From the NCBI RefSeq assembly GCF_947501905.1, contig NZ_CANMXL010000004.1, positions 270,777-334,776 of the forward strand: a DNA stretch of 64,000 nucleotides. Reading direction: 5' to 3'. Source of the DNA: an uncultured Winogradskyella sp. Its GTDB lineage: Bacteria > Bacteroidota > Bacteroidia > Flavobacteriales > Flavobacteriaceae. Below are positions 35,297 to 44,537 of the stretch, piece by piece. Within the stretch, counting starts at the first letter, position 1; the number at the start of each line of letters is the position of its first letter. A model generated the notes under the pieces. The model was not told where the DNA came from and did not search any database. It saw only the letters and a list, made by a program, of their open reading frames with translations. The position numbers and the translations under genes are program-made.

Positions 35297-36754
35297 TTAT
35301 AAAAAATGTAAATACTTTTTTAATTGCTCATTGATATCTTCTGAAAGATTGAATTTATATACCAAAACTAAATATATCAATGATATTAGAATTGACTTTA
35401 CCGTGATATTTATAATAGGATGAAAAGGGAATTCAATATAATAGAATCCAAAACCTAGAATCACAAGAAGCAACAAAACCTTAAAGGTAGCTAAACTAAA
35501 AGGCTGCATATTTAGCTTCAACTTTACAAAAACTAGTTTTAAGGTATTATAGATTACAATTGCCATGAACGTTGCCAAGGCTGAACCATTAATTCCATAA
35601 AGTGGAATGAAAATCATATTCAAAATCACTGCAAGAATGGCTAATAACACTCCAAAAAATAATACAACTCTGTAATAATCGCTGTTAAACAATATTGCAT
35701 TATTATTACCCATCATATTATCATATAGCTTGGCCAAACCAACAATAAACACAACAAAAAATCCGCCAGTAAACTTCTCAGGAAGCAATTGATAAAGCAT
35801 ATTAATATTTAAAACTATCAACAAGAATATGAGTCCACTTATAATTAAAAGGCTTAATGAGCTTTTCTGATATAAACTTAAAAGTTCCTCTTTGTTATCA
35901 TCATTTAAAAATTTGGCAGTTATTGGCATCATTATTTGGTGCATAGAGCGTTGAGGAACAGATATAACAGTCGCAATAAAAATGGCGACACTATAATAGG
36001 CTACGTTTTCAATTTCCAAATACTGCCCAATCATAAATTTGTCTACGTCTAAAATGACCATAGCTATTGAACCTGCTATAATAATTAAGAAACTATACTT
36101 AAGAACAGAAGATGTATTTTCAATCTTATTAAATTTAATAACAGGAAATCTTAAAACATAGGCATATATTTTCATTATTAACATCCTAACGACATACACC
36201 GCTACAACTCCAGCAATAAATATTTCTACAGTAATCCAATTCATGTATACACAACATAATAAAACCATGATGCAAAAACGATGAAATATCTCTCGCATAA
36301 TATTTCCAAAAACAGTTTTCATCTGTACTTTTGACCAGGCAAAAAATATTTCGAAATATGCCATTGCTATTGCTGTGATATAAATATGCCAGAGATAATC
36401 ATATACCAATGGATTTTTGTCAGACAAAAGACTCGCTATAAAATCATAACCCAAAATACCAATAAGCCCAGTTGGAATTATAAACACTAAAGGCAGAAAA
36501 AGCATTAGAGTTAAAAAACTATTAAGGCTATTTTTAGTTTTAAATGTCGAATAAAATTTAATCAATGCATTCTGCACTCCAAAAGCCATAAATGGTAGCA
36601 TAATATTGGCTGCCGAAAGCACAAAGGCTACAAGACCGTAATAATCATCCGTCAAGAAATTAGTGTAAAGAAAAAGTGCATTTATAGCACCAATACCAAA
36701 ACCTATATAGGTACTTAAGGTATTTTTAAATGACTGTTTTATAACTATTCCCAC
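35297..36754 (-). CDS. Polysaccharide flippase-like membrane protein (Wzx/MVF type)
   Basis: A 485-residue protein with about 14 membrane helices spread along its length. It fits the MATE/Wzx superfamily of lipid-linked oligosaccharide exporters, with the N-terminal IKQSFKNTLSTYIGFGIGAIN typical of the Bacteroidota members. No ATG is in a suitable place; the start is GTG at 36754. It follows a glycosyltransferase gene and YfhO at short distance, so a role in exporting a cell-surface glycan is inferred. The substrate is unknown. It is the last gene of the operon. Confidence 0.88.
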   Translation of the reverse strand: MGIVIKQSFKNTLSTYIGFGIGAINALFLYTNFLTDDYYGLVAFVLSAANIMLPFMAFGVQNALIKFYSTFKTKNSLNSFLTLMLFLPLVFIIPTGLIGILGYDFIASLLSDKNPLVYDYLWHIYITAIAMAYFEIFFAWSKVQMKTVFGNIMREIFHRFCIMVLLCCVYMNWITVEIFIAGVVAVYVVRMLIMKIYAYVLRFPVIKFNKIENTSSVLKYSFLIIIAGSIAMVILDVDKFMIGQYLEIENVAYYSVAIFIATVISVPQRSMHQIMMPITAKFLNDDNKEELLSLYQKSSLSLLIISGLIFLLIVLNINMLYQLLPEKFTGGFFVVFIVGLAKLYDNMMGNNNAILFNSDYYRVVLFFGVLLAILAVILNMIFIPLYGINGSALATFMAIVIYNTLKLVFVKLKLNMQPFSLATFKVLLLLVILGFGFYYIEFPFHPIINITVKSILISLIYLVLVYKFNLSEDINEQLKKYLHFL

Positions 36755-36784
36755 AGACTTAAAAGTACAATTTTTTTAGAGCAT

Positions 36785-38074
36785 CTAAAGATCTAATAAA
36801 AGTTTAGAAAGTGATTGACTTAAAGAACGCCTGCTATATTTCTCAAGTCCAATCCCATTAGTCTTAAGAGAACCCTTTTTGTATACATCAAAATGATTTA
36901 AAATCTGGGCTTTAAGCAATTCTTTATCACTGTAACTAAAATAACTTCCAGTATTTGTAGACTTTATAATCTGCTCTATATCAGAATCTCTTGGTCCAAT
37001 TGCCAAAATTGGTGTTTCAGAAACCATATACTCAAACAATTTACCTGGTATAATCGCTTTTGTGTTTTCTGAATCTATTTCTATAAGAAGCAATAATTGA
37101 GACTTTTTCTGATATGCTATGGCTTCATCATGATCCACATATCCTACTAAATTCAGATATTTTTCTAGTCCATTAGTTTTAATTGAATTAGTAATTGTTT
37201 GGCTTACAACACCAACTAAGTTTAACTGAAACTGAACTGCAAACTCTCTATTTTCTTCTATTAATTCTGAAAGTACTTCCCAAAGAATTCTTGGGTTCCT
37301 ATCTGAAAGTAAAGAGCCTATATGAGATAATGTGAATTTAGAATCTTTTTCGTTGACAACAACTGAGTGAGAATCATAACCATTTGTAATCACTTCTATT
37401 GGCTGGTTAGTTTTAGATGAAAACTCATTCATTGTGTGGTTACTAGTAACTACGATTTGGTCAGCAGAATTAAGAACTTCTTGTTCTAGTTTAATGTGTT
37501 TCTTCTTAGCAAAGTTTAATAATTTTAAAGACTTATGATAGCCAATTGTAGTCCACGGATCTCTAAAGTCCGCTACCCATTTAATGTTGAGAGTTTGTTT
37601 TAGCTTTAAACCAATTAAGTGCAAACTATGTGGTGGTCCAGTTGTTATAATAGTGTCTATATTGTTTTTTTCTATATAATTTGAAAGAAAACGTACTGAA
37701 GGCTTAATCCAATTTTTTCTAGCATCAGGAATAAAAAAATTTCCTCTTATAAATAGCATCAACTTTTCTAGTATAGATTGATTGTTTTTTTCTGGTATAA
37801 CACCTGAACTTATAGTTTTAGAGCTATTTTTAGATAAGAGTTTTGCAAAACGATACGGCTCATTAATAGGCTGTTTAATCGTAGTGATATCTTTTGGAAG
37901 CTCATTGACAAGGCTTTCATCTACTATTGGGTAATTTGGATTAGACGGACAATAAACAATAGGTTCTATGCCAAATTCTGGAAGGTATTTTACAAACTTA
38001 AGCCATCGTTGTACACCTGGCCCTCCAGCTGGCGGCCAATAATACGCAATTATAAGGGCTTTTTTACTTACCAT
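36785..38074 (-). CDS. Glycosyltransferase family 4 (GT-B fold)
   Basis: A 429-residue cytoplasmic GT-B enzyme. The acceptor domain starts with ALIIAYYWPPAGGPGVQRWLKF, a known N-terminal pattern of family 4 glycosyltransferases. The donor domain has FTLSHIGSLLSDRNPRIL, then NLVGYVDHDEAIAYQ and the nucleotide-sugar site IPGKLFEYMVSETPILAI. Donor and acceptor are unknown. It lies between a YfhO-type protein and a flippase with gaps of 9 and 30 bases, which supports joint synthesis and export of a surface glycan. Confidence 0.9.
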   Translation of the reverse strand: MVSKKALIIAYYWPPAGGPGVQRWLKFVKYLPEFGIEPIVYCPSNPNYPIVDESLVNELPKDITTIKQPINEPYRFAKLLSKNSSKTISSGVIPEKNNQSILEKLMLFIRGNFFIPDARKNWIKPSVRFLSNYIEKNNIDTIITTGPPHSLHLIGLKLKQTLNIKWVADFRDPWTTIGYHKSLKLLNFAKKKHIKLEQEVLNSADQIVVTSNHTMNEFSSKTNQPIEVITNGYDSHSVVVNEKDSKFTLSHIGSLLSDRNPRILWEVLSELIEENREFAVQFQLNLVGVVSQTITNSIKTNGLEKYLNLVGYVDHDEAIAYQKKSQLLLLIEIDSENTKAIIPGKLFEYMVSETPILAIGPRDSDIEQIIKSTNTGSYFSYSDKELLKAQILNHFDVYKKGSLKTNGIGLEKYSRRSLSQSLSKLLLDL

Positions 38075-38083
38075 AAAGAATCG

Positions 38084-40507
38084 TTATTCCTTCTTCTTAA
38101 ACTGGAAAAATCCTCCTAACAGTAATAATATACCAAACAAGACTGAACTAGCTAGAGCAATTTTACTACCAGTCTCAACAACTTTTGGCTCAAACTTAAA
38201 TTCTACGGTATGATTTCCAGCGGGGATTTCTAACGCCCTTAAGGTATAATTAACACGTAAATGAGGCGTAAGCTTCCCATCAATATAGGCATTCCAACCT
38301 TTATAATAATAGAGTTCAGAAAATACCGCTAATCCGCCATTAGAATTTTTGGATTCGTATTTAAGATAGTTTGGTTTATACTCTGTTAAACGTATAGATG
38401 CAGTACTATCTGTCTCATAACCAGTTTTAAGTTTTAATTCATCAAAAGTTGTCTTATTTACAATAGCTTCAACCTTAGTGTTTAAGCTATCTAATGCCAA
38501 TATTTCTTCATTTCCAGTTTCAGCAGTCTTTAATTCAGAAACAAACCAAGCATTTCCATTTGGCTGCGTATAACGTGTTGAAGCTTCTACTCTACCTGCT
38601 TGGTCTTCAGCAATAACATACTTCGTGTTTAGCATGTTTAATACCTCTGTATTATTCTGATATATATGAAAATCTAAAAGCGCCTCAAACCTATTTAGTT
38701 TTGCTGCATGATAACCATTTAAAGAGTTATGAAAATATGCGGCTCTTGCTGGTCTTTGCTGCCCTTCACGAGATACATCTAACACCCTAAAGTGCTCTTT
38801 ATCATTAAGTATTTGCTTATCTGCAGCTGAAGCCTGATATGGCTTATCTACCTGGCGTGCAGAAACAAAATTATCTGTGTTTACATATGCTCTATCAACC
38901 GTTACCAAATCAAATAAAATCAATACTGCGAAAACTACTATTAATAATTTTTCAGAAACTTTTTCTTTCAGAAAATAAAATATAACTCCTGCCGAAAGCA
39001 GCACAAAAACAAGAGTTCTTATCGCGTCTGAAACGAATAATGACTTTCTGTCCTCAGCAAAAGCATTAACCAAAAGCTCAGGATATTGTTCTTCTCCAGG
39101 TTTTATGAAATCGAATAAAAAAGGATGCGCTAAAAGAAAAAATAATGCCAATCCTCCAGTTATAGCCACTGCGTATTTTAAAGCTTTAAGTTTCTCTTCT
39201 TTCTTTTGAAAATCATTGAATAGCCGAGATAAAGCAAAAATCCCTAAAACTGGTATGCAGAGTTCTAGAATAACCTGTATTGAACTCACAGCACGGAACT
39301 TATTATATAACGGTACATATTCAATAAAAAAGTCCGTAAGTAAACCGAAGTTTTTTCCATAAGATAAAAACAAGGACAATAGTGTCCCTCCAACGAGCCA
39401 CCATTTTAATCGTCCTTTCACTAAAAACAAACCTAGAACAAACAAGAATATGATAACAGCGCCTACATAAGCTGGGGCTTCTACTATAGTTTGGTCTCCC
39501 CAATACATTGGTGCATTTCTAGATGCTTCTATGGCCTCAATTGGTGAGGCACCAAGCTTAAGATATGCGTCATAGGTTTCTGAATTTTTGCCGATATTTT
39601 CACTACTACCACCACCCATAAATTTTGGGATAAATAAGTTAAAAGATTCTGCTAAACCATAACTATATTCTGTAATGTAACCTGGGTCTAAACCTTCTTT
39701 TACCTCTTTTGGTTGTCCGTTAGCTTTAATAGTCAAATCGCTCTTGCCACGTGTACTCTCTTTTACATACTCTTGAGTTGCCATTATATTTGTGGCATTT
39801 AAACCTACTGCTATGATAGCAGCAACTGATAGTAAACCAACAGATTTAAAAAAGTGAGCTAATTGCTTCTTTTGGTATGCATCTACCAAATAAGCAAAGC
39901 CTAATACTAAAACGAGTAGTAATAAATAATATGTCATTTGGTAATGGTTAGCTACAATCTCTAGTCCAAGAGCCACTATTGTTAGCAAAAATCCCCAAAT
40001 ATATTTCTTTCGAAAAGTGAGAATAATACCTGATAAAACTAAAGGCATGTAGGCTATCGCATGTGCTTTGGAATTATGACCAACGCCAAGAATAATAATC
40101 ATATAAGTAGAGAACCCAAATGCTAAAGCGCCGAGAACAGCAAGCTTAAAATCAATTTTTAGACTTAATAATAGAATATAAAATCCAATAAAATATAGAA
40201 ATAGATAATCCGCAGGTCTTGGTAAGAACCGAATCGTTAAATCTAATTTTTTAATGTAATTATGTGGATACTTTGCACCTAATTGGTAGGTTGGCATTCC
40301 GCCAAAAGCACTATTAGTCCAATACGTATGTTCATCTTCTTTTTCTGCATAATCTATATGCTGTTGGGCCATACCCTTGTAGTGCATGATATCGCTCTGA
40401 AAGATTTTTTTGCCTTGTAAAACAGGGCTAAAATAAGCCAGAGACAATACTACAAATCCGATTAAAACTAATACGTGAGGTAGCAGGCGCTTAAATGAAA
40501 ATGACAT
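38084..40507 (-). CDS. YfhO family membrane protein
   Basis: An 807-residue protein of the YfhO family, with about 12-13 membrane helices in residues 8-540 and at the extreme C-terminus, and an extracytoplasmic domain of about 220 residues in between (from DRAYVNTDNFVSARQVDKPY). YfhO in Gram-positive bacteria adds sugars to surface polymers as a GT-C-like glycosyltransferase. The long periplasmic part contains VFSELYYYKGWNAYIDGK, a diagnostic motif. In this operon it may decorate the glycan made by the neighbouring transferase; the target is not known. Confidence 0.92.
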   Translation of the reverse strand: MSFSFKRLLPHVLVLIGFVVLSLAYFSPVLQGKKIFQSDIMHYKGMAQQHIDYAEKEDEHTYWTNSAFGGMPTYQLGAKYPHNYIKKLDLTIRFLPRPADYLFLYFIGFYILLLSLKIDFKLAVLGALAFGFSTYMIIILGVGHNSKAHAIAYMPLVLSGIILTFRKKYIWGFLLTIVALGLEIVANHYQMTYYLLLLVLVLGFAYLVDAYQKKQLAHFFKSVGLLSVAAIIAVGLNATNIMATQEYVKESTRGKSDLTIKANGQPKEVKEGLDPGYITEYSYGLAESFNLFIPKFMGGGSSENIGKNSETYDAYLKLGASPIEAIEASRNAPMYWGDQTIVEAPAYVGAVIIFLFVLGLFLVKGRLKWWLVGGTLLSLFLSYGKNFGLLTDFFIEYVPLYNKFRAVSSIQVILELCIPVLGIFALSRLFNDFQKKEEKLKALKYAVAITGGLALFFLLAHPFLFDFIKPGEEQYPELLVNAFAEDRKSLFVSDAIRTLVFVLLSAGVIFYFLKEKVSEKLLIVVFAVLILFDLVTVDRAYVNTDNFVSARQVDKPYQASAADKQILNDKEHFRVLDVSREGQQRPARAAYFHNSLNGYHAAKLNRFEALLDFHIYQNNTEVLNMLNTKYVIAEDQAGRVEASTRYTQPNGNAWFVSELKTAETGNEEILALDSLNTKVEAIVNKTTFDELKLKTGYETDSTASIRLTEYKPNYLKYESKNSNGGLAVFSELYYYKGWNAYIDGKLTPHLRVNYTLRALEIPAGNHTVEFKFEPKVVETGSKIALASSVLFGILLLLGGFFQFKKKE

Positions 40508-40538
40508 GAAAAAAAGGTTAAATCAATAAAACCGAAAA

Positions 40539-40820
40539 TTAATCAATTTCTTCGTAATCGATGTATTCGCCAACCTTTTTGTTCGAAGAAGTATTATTAG
40601 AAGGCATTTTGTCTATAACTGTCTCGCCTTCTTTTTGCTTAGGTTGTTGCGGATGCTGGTTAGCACCAAACTGCTGACCAAATTTTTGTTCCATTTTTTT
40701 AGCAGCATATTTTACCAAAAAAGGTGCAAAAAGACGCGATAATATCTTTACAACAAAGTAAATACCAATAATCCAAAGAAGTGTTCTTGCTAATCCCACA
40801 ACAGATAAGGTGTAAATCAT
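40539..40820 (-). CDS. DUF4834 family small membrane protein
   Basis: A 93-residue protein with one N-terminal membrane helix (about residues 5-28), an amphipathic basic segment (FAPFLVKYAAKKMEQKFG), a Gln/Pro-rich linker and an acidic end (VGEYIDYEEID). This layout is that of DUF4834, found in Bacteroidota, function unknown. It is the first gene of the YfhO-glycosyltransferase-flippase operon, with a TATTTTTG box about 17 bases upstream, and 31 bases separate it from YfhO. Confidence 0.82.
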   Translation of the reverse strand: MIYTLSVVGLARTLLWIIGIYFVVKILSRLFAPFLVKYAAKKMEQKFGQQFGANQHPQQPKQKEGETVIDKMPSNNTSSNKKVGEYIDYEEID

Positions 40821-40836
40821 AAATATAAATTATATT

Positions 40837-40844
40837 CAAAAATA
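40837..40844 (-). promoter_or_regulatory. Candidate -7 box of the DUF4834-YfhO operon
   Basis: TATTTTTG on the minus strand, a full match to TAnnTTTG, about 17 bases upstream of the DUF4834 ATG. Confidence 0.55.
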
Positions 40845-40897
40845 CAATTAACATCATTTATAATCCGTTATTATTCCTTAAAAAAAGTATAAAATAC

Positions 40898-40905
40898 TAT
40901 ATTTG
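40898..40905 (+). promoter_or_regulatory. Candidate -7 box for the gene at 40924
   Basis: TATATTTG matches TAnnTTTG 19 bases before the ATG at 40924. It covers the alternative TTG at 40903, which argues against that longer start. Confidence 0.55.
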
Positions 40906-40923
40906 AAATCTAACCTATACAAC

Positions 40924-41901
40924 ATGCAGCAATTAAAATCTTTTTTTGTTTCGCTTATGCTCGTTGCCTCATTACCTGCACTAGCGCAATACACAGAAGT
41001 TATAAACTCAAATAGACCAGGCGTTTCTAAAGCCGCTTTTTCTGTCGGAACCAATGTTTTACAGTTTGAATTAGGAGGTTTTACCATTAAGGAAGAACAC
41101 AATCCTTTAAACTATGAAGTCTCTGGTTTTGGTGTCGATTTTGCTGCACGTTTTGGTCTTTTATGGGAACAATTAGAAATAAATATTGAAGGTGTTTATC
41201 AAAACGATACGTTTACTAGTAATACATCGGCTATACCTTTCGAAGATAAACGTTCAAACTTCAGAAATTTTACAATTGGCGCCAAGTATTTAGTATACGA
41301 TCCTTATAAAAATGCTGAAGAGGATAAGCCAAATCTATATAGTTATCATGCAAACAGACGATTTAAATGGAAATCTTTAATCCCAGCTGTGGCAGTATAT
41401 GTTGGTGCAAATTTTGACACAAAAGATAATCCTTTTACAGCACCAGATGTTGAAGGTTTTAGCCCAAAAATAATGGTGGCCACTCAAAACAATTTTGCTG
41501 GTGGTTGGGTATTTGTCATGAATTTCTTAAAAGACCGTATTGGTTCTGATTTTTCAGATTTTCAATATATACTTACGCTAACACATTCTTTCTCAGACCA
41601 ATGGGTGCTATTTGGTGAAGCTCAAGGTATACAAAGTGACTTTTATGCTGATAATATTTTTAGAGTCGGTGGTGCTTATTTATGGACCAAAGACTTTCAG
41701 TTAGATGCAAACATTGCTTTTAATACAAAAGACACACCTTCAGTTTTTAATATTGCTTTTGGGGCTTCGTATCGTCTAGATTGGCATAAAGACAAAAAGA
41801 TAGATAATGGCGGAGCTGTAAAAGATAAGGTGGATACTTCTAAAAATAAGAAAAAGAAGAAGCGTAAAAAGAAAACAGATTTCGATTCTGATAATTTATA
41901 G
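40924..41901 (+). CDS. Outer membrane transporter-like barrel protein
   Basis: A 325-residue protein with a signal peptide (MQQLKSFFVSLMLVASLPALA, cleavage before QYTEV). The mature part has alternating aromatic strands, starting NSNRPGVSKAAFSVG, as in the family called MetA-pathway phenol degradation/transporter, an outer-membrane barrel related to FadL-like proteins. It ends with a run of Lys and Arg (KNKKKKKRKKK) and an acidic tip, unusual for an outer-membrane barrel, which normally ends in a hydrophobic strand. The ligand is unknown. A GNAT-like gene follows 8 bases later. Confidence 0.82.
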   Translation: MQQLKSFFVSLMLVASLPALAQYTEVINSNRPGVSKAAFSVGTNVLQFELGGFTIKEEHNPLNYEVSGFGVDFAARFGLLWEQLEINIEGVYQNDTFTSNTSAIPFEDKRSNFRNFTIGAKYLVYDPYKNAEEDKPNLYSYHANRRFKWKSLIPAVAVYVGANFDTKDNPFTAPDVEGFSPKIMVATQNNFAGGWVFVMNFLKDRIGSDFSDFQYILTLTHSFSDQWVLFGEAQGIQSDFYADNIFRVGGAYLWTKDFQLDANIAFNTKDTPSVFNIAFGASYRLDWHKDKKIDNGGAVKDKVDTSKNKKKKKRKKKTDFDSDNL

Positions 41902-41909
41902 TTGACTAC

Positions 41910-43028
41910 ATGATTGAAATTAAAGAAGCGATTTCTAAAAAGGAATTAAAACAATTTGTCAAATTTCCTTTTAAACTCTACAAAGATTCCAAAAATTGGG
42001 TACCTCCAATAATTAGTGAAGAGTTAAAGACTTTTGATAAGTCTGAAAACCCTGTTTTTAATGATGCTGATGCGCGTTTCTTTCTTGCATATATGAACGG
42101 TGAGGTTGTTGGGCGTGTAGCTGCAATAGTGAATTGGCTAGAAATCAAAAAGCAGAACATTAATAAAATGCGTTTTGGTTGGTTTGATTTTATTGATGAT
42201 TTAGACGTTAGTAAAGCACTTTTAGATAGAGTTTCTGAAATTGGTAAAGAATACAATCTCGAGTATGTGGAAGGACCTGTAGGCTTCTCTAATCTTGATA
42301 AGGTTGGCGTAATGACTGATGGTTTTGATACAATTGCACCAATGATTACTTGGTATAATCATCCCTATTATGTAGAGCATTATAAAGCTCATGGGTTTAC
42401 TGTAGAAAAACAATATTCTGAAAGTAAGTTTCCTTTTGAGAATGTAAAACCTGAATTCTTTAAAAAGGCACAAGAGTTAATAAAAAGACGTTATAAACTA
42501 AAGGAGTTGAATTTCACTAAAACTAGTGAGGTTATGCCTTATGCGGACCGTATGTTTGATTTATTTAATGAAAGTTACGCGTCTTTGTCTTCGTTTGTAG
42601 AAATTACTGATATTCAAAAAGAATACTTTAAAAAGAAATTTATAAGCTTTGTTAATCCGGAGTATATCAAGTTTGTAGTAGACTCTGAAGGGAAATTAGT
42701 TGGCTTTGCTATAGTAATGCCACGTTTTGCTGATGCTTTACAGAAAGCAAAAGGCAAACTCTTTCCGTTTGGATTTAGACATATCTTAAAAGCAAAAAAG
42801 AATAGTAAAGATGTTATTTTCTACCTCATAGGTATACACCCAGAATATCAAAATAAAGGTGTTCATGCGGTGTTATTTAATGAAATGTATGAAACCTTTA
42901 CTGCGAAAGGCATTCAATACTGTTACAGAACTCCTGAACTTGAAGATAACGAAGCTATACATAAAATCTGGAAACACTTTAAACCTGAAGTATATAAACG
43001 TCGTAAAACGTTTAAAAAAGCATTATAA
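41910..43028 (+). CDS. GNAT-like acyltransferase family protein
   Basis: A 372-residue cytoplasmic protein. The N-terminus has FPFKLYKDSKNWVPPIISEE and DARFFLAYMNGEVVGRVAAI, and the C-terminal half has FYLIGIHPEYQNKGVHAVLF, the acetyl-CoA loop pattern (Q/R-x-x-G-x-G/A) of GNAT transferases. It looks like a double GNAT fold with one intact CoA site. Homologues in flavobacteria are sometimes labelled GTP cyclohydrolase, which this sequence does not support. It shares a transcription unit with the outer-membrane barrel gene and ends in a strong terminator. Confidence 0.85.
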   Translation: MIEIKEAISKKELKQFVKFPFKLYKDSKNWVPPIISEELKTFDKSENPVFNDADARFFLAYMNGEVVGRVAAIVNWLEIKKQNINKMRFGWFDFIDDLDVSKALLDRVSEIGKEYNLEYVEGPVGFSNLDKVGVMTDGFDTIAPMITWYNHPYYVEHYKAHGFTVEKQYSESKFPFENVKPEFFKKAQELIKRRYKLKELNFTKTSEVMPYADRMFDLFNESYASLSSFVEITDIQKEYFKKKFISFVNPEYIKFVVDSEGKLVGFAIVMPRFADALQKAKGKLFPFGFRHILKAKKNSKDVIFYLIGIHPEYQNKGVHAVLFNEMYETFTAKGIQYCYRTPELEDNEAIHKIWKHFKPEVYKRRKTFKKAL

Positions 43029-43056
43029 AAAAAGCTACCAAATTGGTAGCTTTTTT
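43028..43056. terminator. Bidirectional intrinsic terminator
   Basis: AAAAAAGCTACCAA and TTGGTAGCTTTTTT form a near-perfect hairpin with T-runs on both strands, between the convergent GNAT-like and acyltransferase genes. Confidence 0.9.
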
Positions 43057-43077
43057 GTTTATATATTTTTAGAGTTC

Positions 43078-44337
43078 TTATTCACCCATAGCCGCAATAA
43101 GAGCCGCAGACATACGCTTATAAGTACCGTTATCTAAACGTTCTCTAATAGCGTCAAAGGCATCTAAAGTTTCTTCAACATCTTGTAAAGTATGTGTTGC
43201 TGTAGGTATCATTCTAAGTAGAATTAATCCTCGAGGTATCACAGGGTAAACTACTATAGAACAGAAGATTCCGTGATTTTCTCTTAGGTCTCTAACTAAT
43301 GCCATAGCTTCTGGGATACTACCTTTTAGATATACCGGTGTTACACAACTTTGTGTTGTTCCGATATCAAATCCACGATTCTTTAAACCAGACTGTAATG
43401 CATCAACAATCTTCCAAAGGTTTTGCTTTAATTCTGGCATTGTTCTAAGCATGTCTAAACGCTTCAAAGCCCCAACGACTAATTGCATTTGAAGTGATTT
43501 TGCAAACATCTGAGAACGCAGATTGTATTTTAAATAATCTATAATTTCTTGATCTGCAGCAATAAAAGCACCTGTACTCGCTAAAGACTTGGCAAAAGTT
43601 GCAAAATACACATCAATATCATCTTGCACACCTTGTTCTTGACCTGCTCCTGCTCCAGTCTCTCCTAAAGTACCAAAACCATGAGCATCGTCAACAAAGA
43701 GTCTGAAATTGAATTTCTTTTTAAGCGCTACAATTTCTTTTAAACGACCTTGTTCTCCTCGCATTCCAAAAACACCTTCAGAAATCACTAAGATACCTCC
43801 ACCTGTTGTTTCAGCCATTTTAGTAGCACGTTCTAAGTTTTTTTCTAAACTTTCTATATCATTATGTTTGTATGTAAAACGCTTACCGTGGTGTAATCTT
43901 ACACCATCAATAATACAAGCGTGAGCATCAACATCATAAACGATAATATCATCTTTGCTTACCAAAGCATCTACAGTAGACACCATACCTTGATAACCAA
44001 AATTTAATAAGTATGCCGCTTCTTTGTTTACAAACTCGGCTAATTCATTTTGTAATTGCTCGTGTAATTCAGTATGACCAGACATCATACGAGCTCCCAT
44101 TGGGTATGCAGAACCGTATTGTGCAGCTGCTTCTGCATCAACTTTACGAACTTCAGGATGATTTGCTAATCCTAAGTAATCATTAATACTCCAAGTTATA
44201 ACATCCTTTCCTTGAAATTTCATTCGGTTAGATATTTCTCCTTCTAACTTAGGGAATACAAAATAACCTTCTGCTTGCGCTGCCCACTTCCCTAATGGCC
44301 CTTTGTCTTTGTAAATCTTTTCAAATAAATCCTTCAT
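43078..44337 (-). CDS. PLP-dependent alpha-oxoamine synthase (serine palmitoyltransferase / cysteate acyltransferase type)
   Basis: A 419-residue fold-type I PLP enzyme that joins an amino acid to an acyl thioester with loss of CO2. Markers are WSINDYLGLANHPEV, FGYQGMVSTVDAL, the PLP-binding VDDAHGFGTLGETG and Lys250 in FATFAKSLASTGA. In Bacteroidota the closest roles are serine palmitoyltransferase (sphingolipids) and the cysteate acyltransferase of sulfonolipid (capnine) synthesis. The neighbouring cysteine-synthase-like gene favours the second. A 5' hairpin and a -7 box lie in its 200-base upstream region, and a terminator separates it from the upstream gene. Substrate choice cannot be proven by motif. 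Confidence 0.85.
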   Translation of the reverse strand: MKDLFEKIYKDKGPLGKWAAQAEGYFVFPKLEGEISNRMKFQGKDVITWSINDYLGLANHPEVRKVDAEAAAQYGSAYPMGARMMSGHTELHEQLQNELAEFVNKEAAYLLNFGYQGMVSTVDALVSKDDIIVYDVDAHACIIDGVRLHHGKRFTYKHNDIESLEKNLERATKMAETTGGGILVISEGVFGMRGEQGRLKEIVALKKKFNFRLFVDDAHGFGTLGETGAGAGQEQGVQDDIDVYFATFAKSLASTGAFIAADQEIIDYLKYNLRSQMFAKSLQMQLVVGALKRLDMLRTMPELKQNLWKIVDALQSGLKNRGFDIGTTQSCVTPVYLKGSIPEAMALVRDLRENHGIFCSIVVYPVIPRGLILLRMIPTATHTLQDVEETLDAFDAIRERLDNGTYKRMSAALIAAMGE

Positions 44338-44358
44338 ACTATCTTTTCGAACTCATTT

Positions 44359-44389
44359 TAAATTGAACTTTTAGAGGAAATTCAATTTA
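44359..44389 (-). promoter_or_regulatory. Hairpin in the 5' leader of the acyltransferase gene
   Basis: TAAATTGAA and TTCAATTTA form a perfect 9-bp stem with a 13-base loop, ending about 21 bases before the start codon and inside the predicted leader (promoter box at 44424). It could affect translation or RNA stability. Confidence 0.4.
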
Positions 44390-44423
44390 TAATTTTATGT
44401 TAAATTAGTTTAGCGTAACCGGG

Positions 44424-44431
44424 CAAAATTA
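44424..44431 (-). promoter_or_regulatory. Candidate -7 box of the acyltransferase gene
   Basis: TAATTTTG on the minus strand matches TAnnTTTG. It implies a leader of about 80 bases that contains the hairpin at 44359-44389. Confidence 0.45.
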
Positions 44432-44490
44432 GGTAATAATATTATGAATGCATAATTTATTTTCCCTTTATATTCACCAAGTTTTAAACA

Positions 44491-44517
44491 AAAAAACCCA
44501 TTGAATACATCAATGGG
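44491..44517 (-). terminator. Intrinsic terminator after the cysteine-synthase-like gene
   Basis: CCCATTGA and TCAATGGG form an 8-bp stem with a 5-base loop, followed on the minus strand by a run of T. It lies 20 bases after the stop of the gene at 44538. Confidence 0.85.
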
Positions 44518-44537
44518 CGTAATTAATATTTGTTAGT

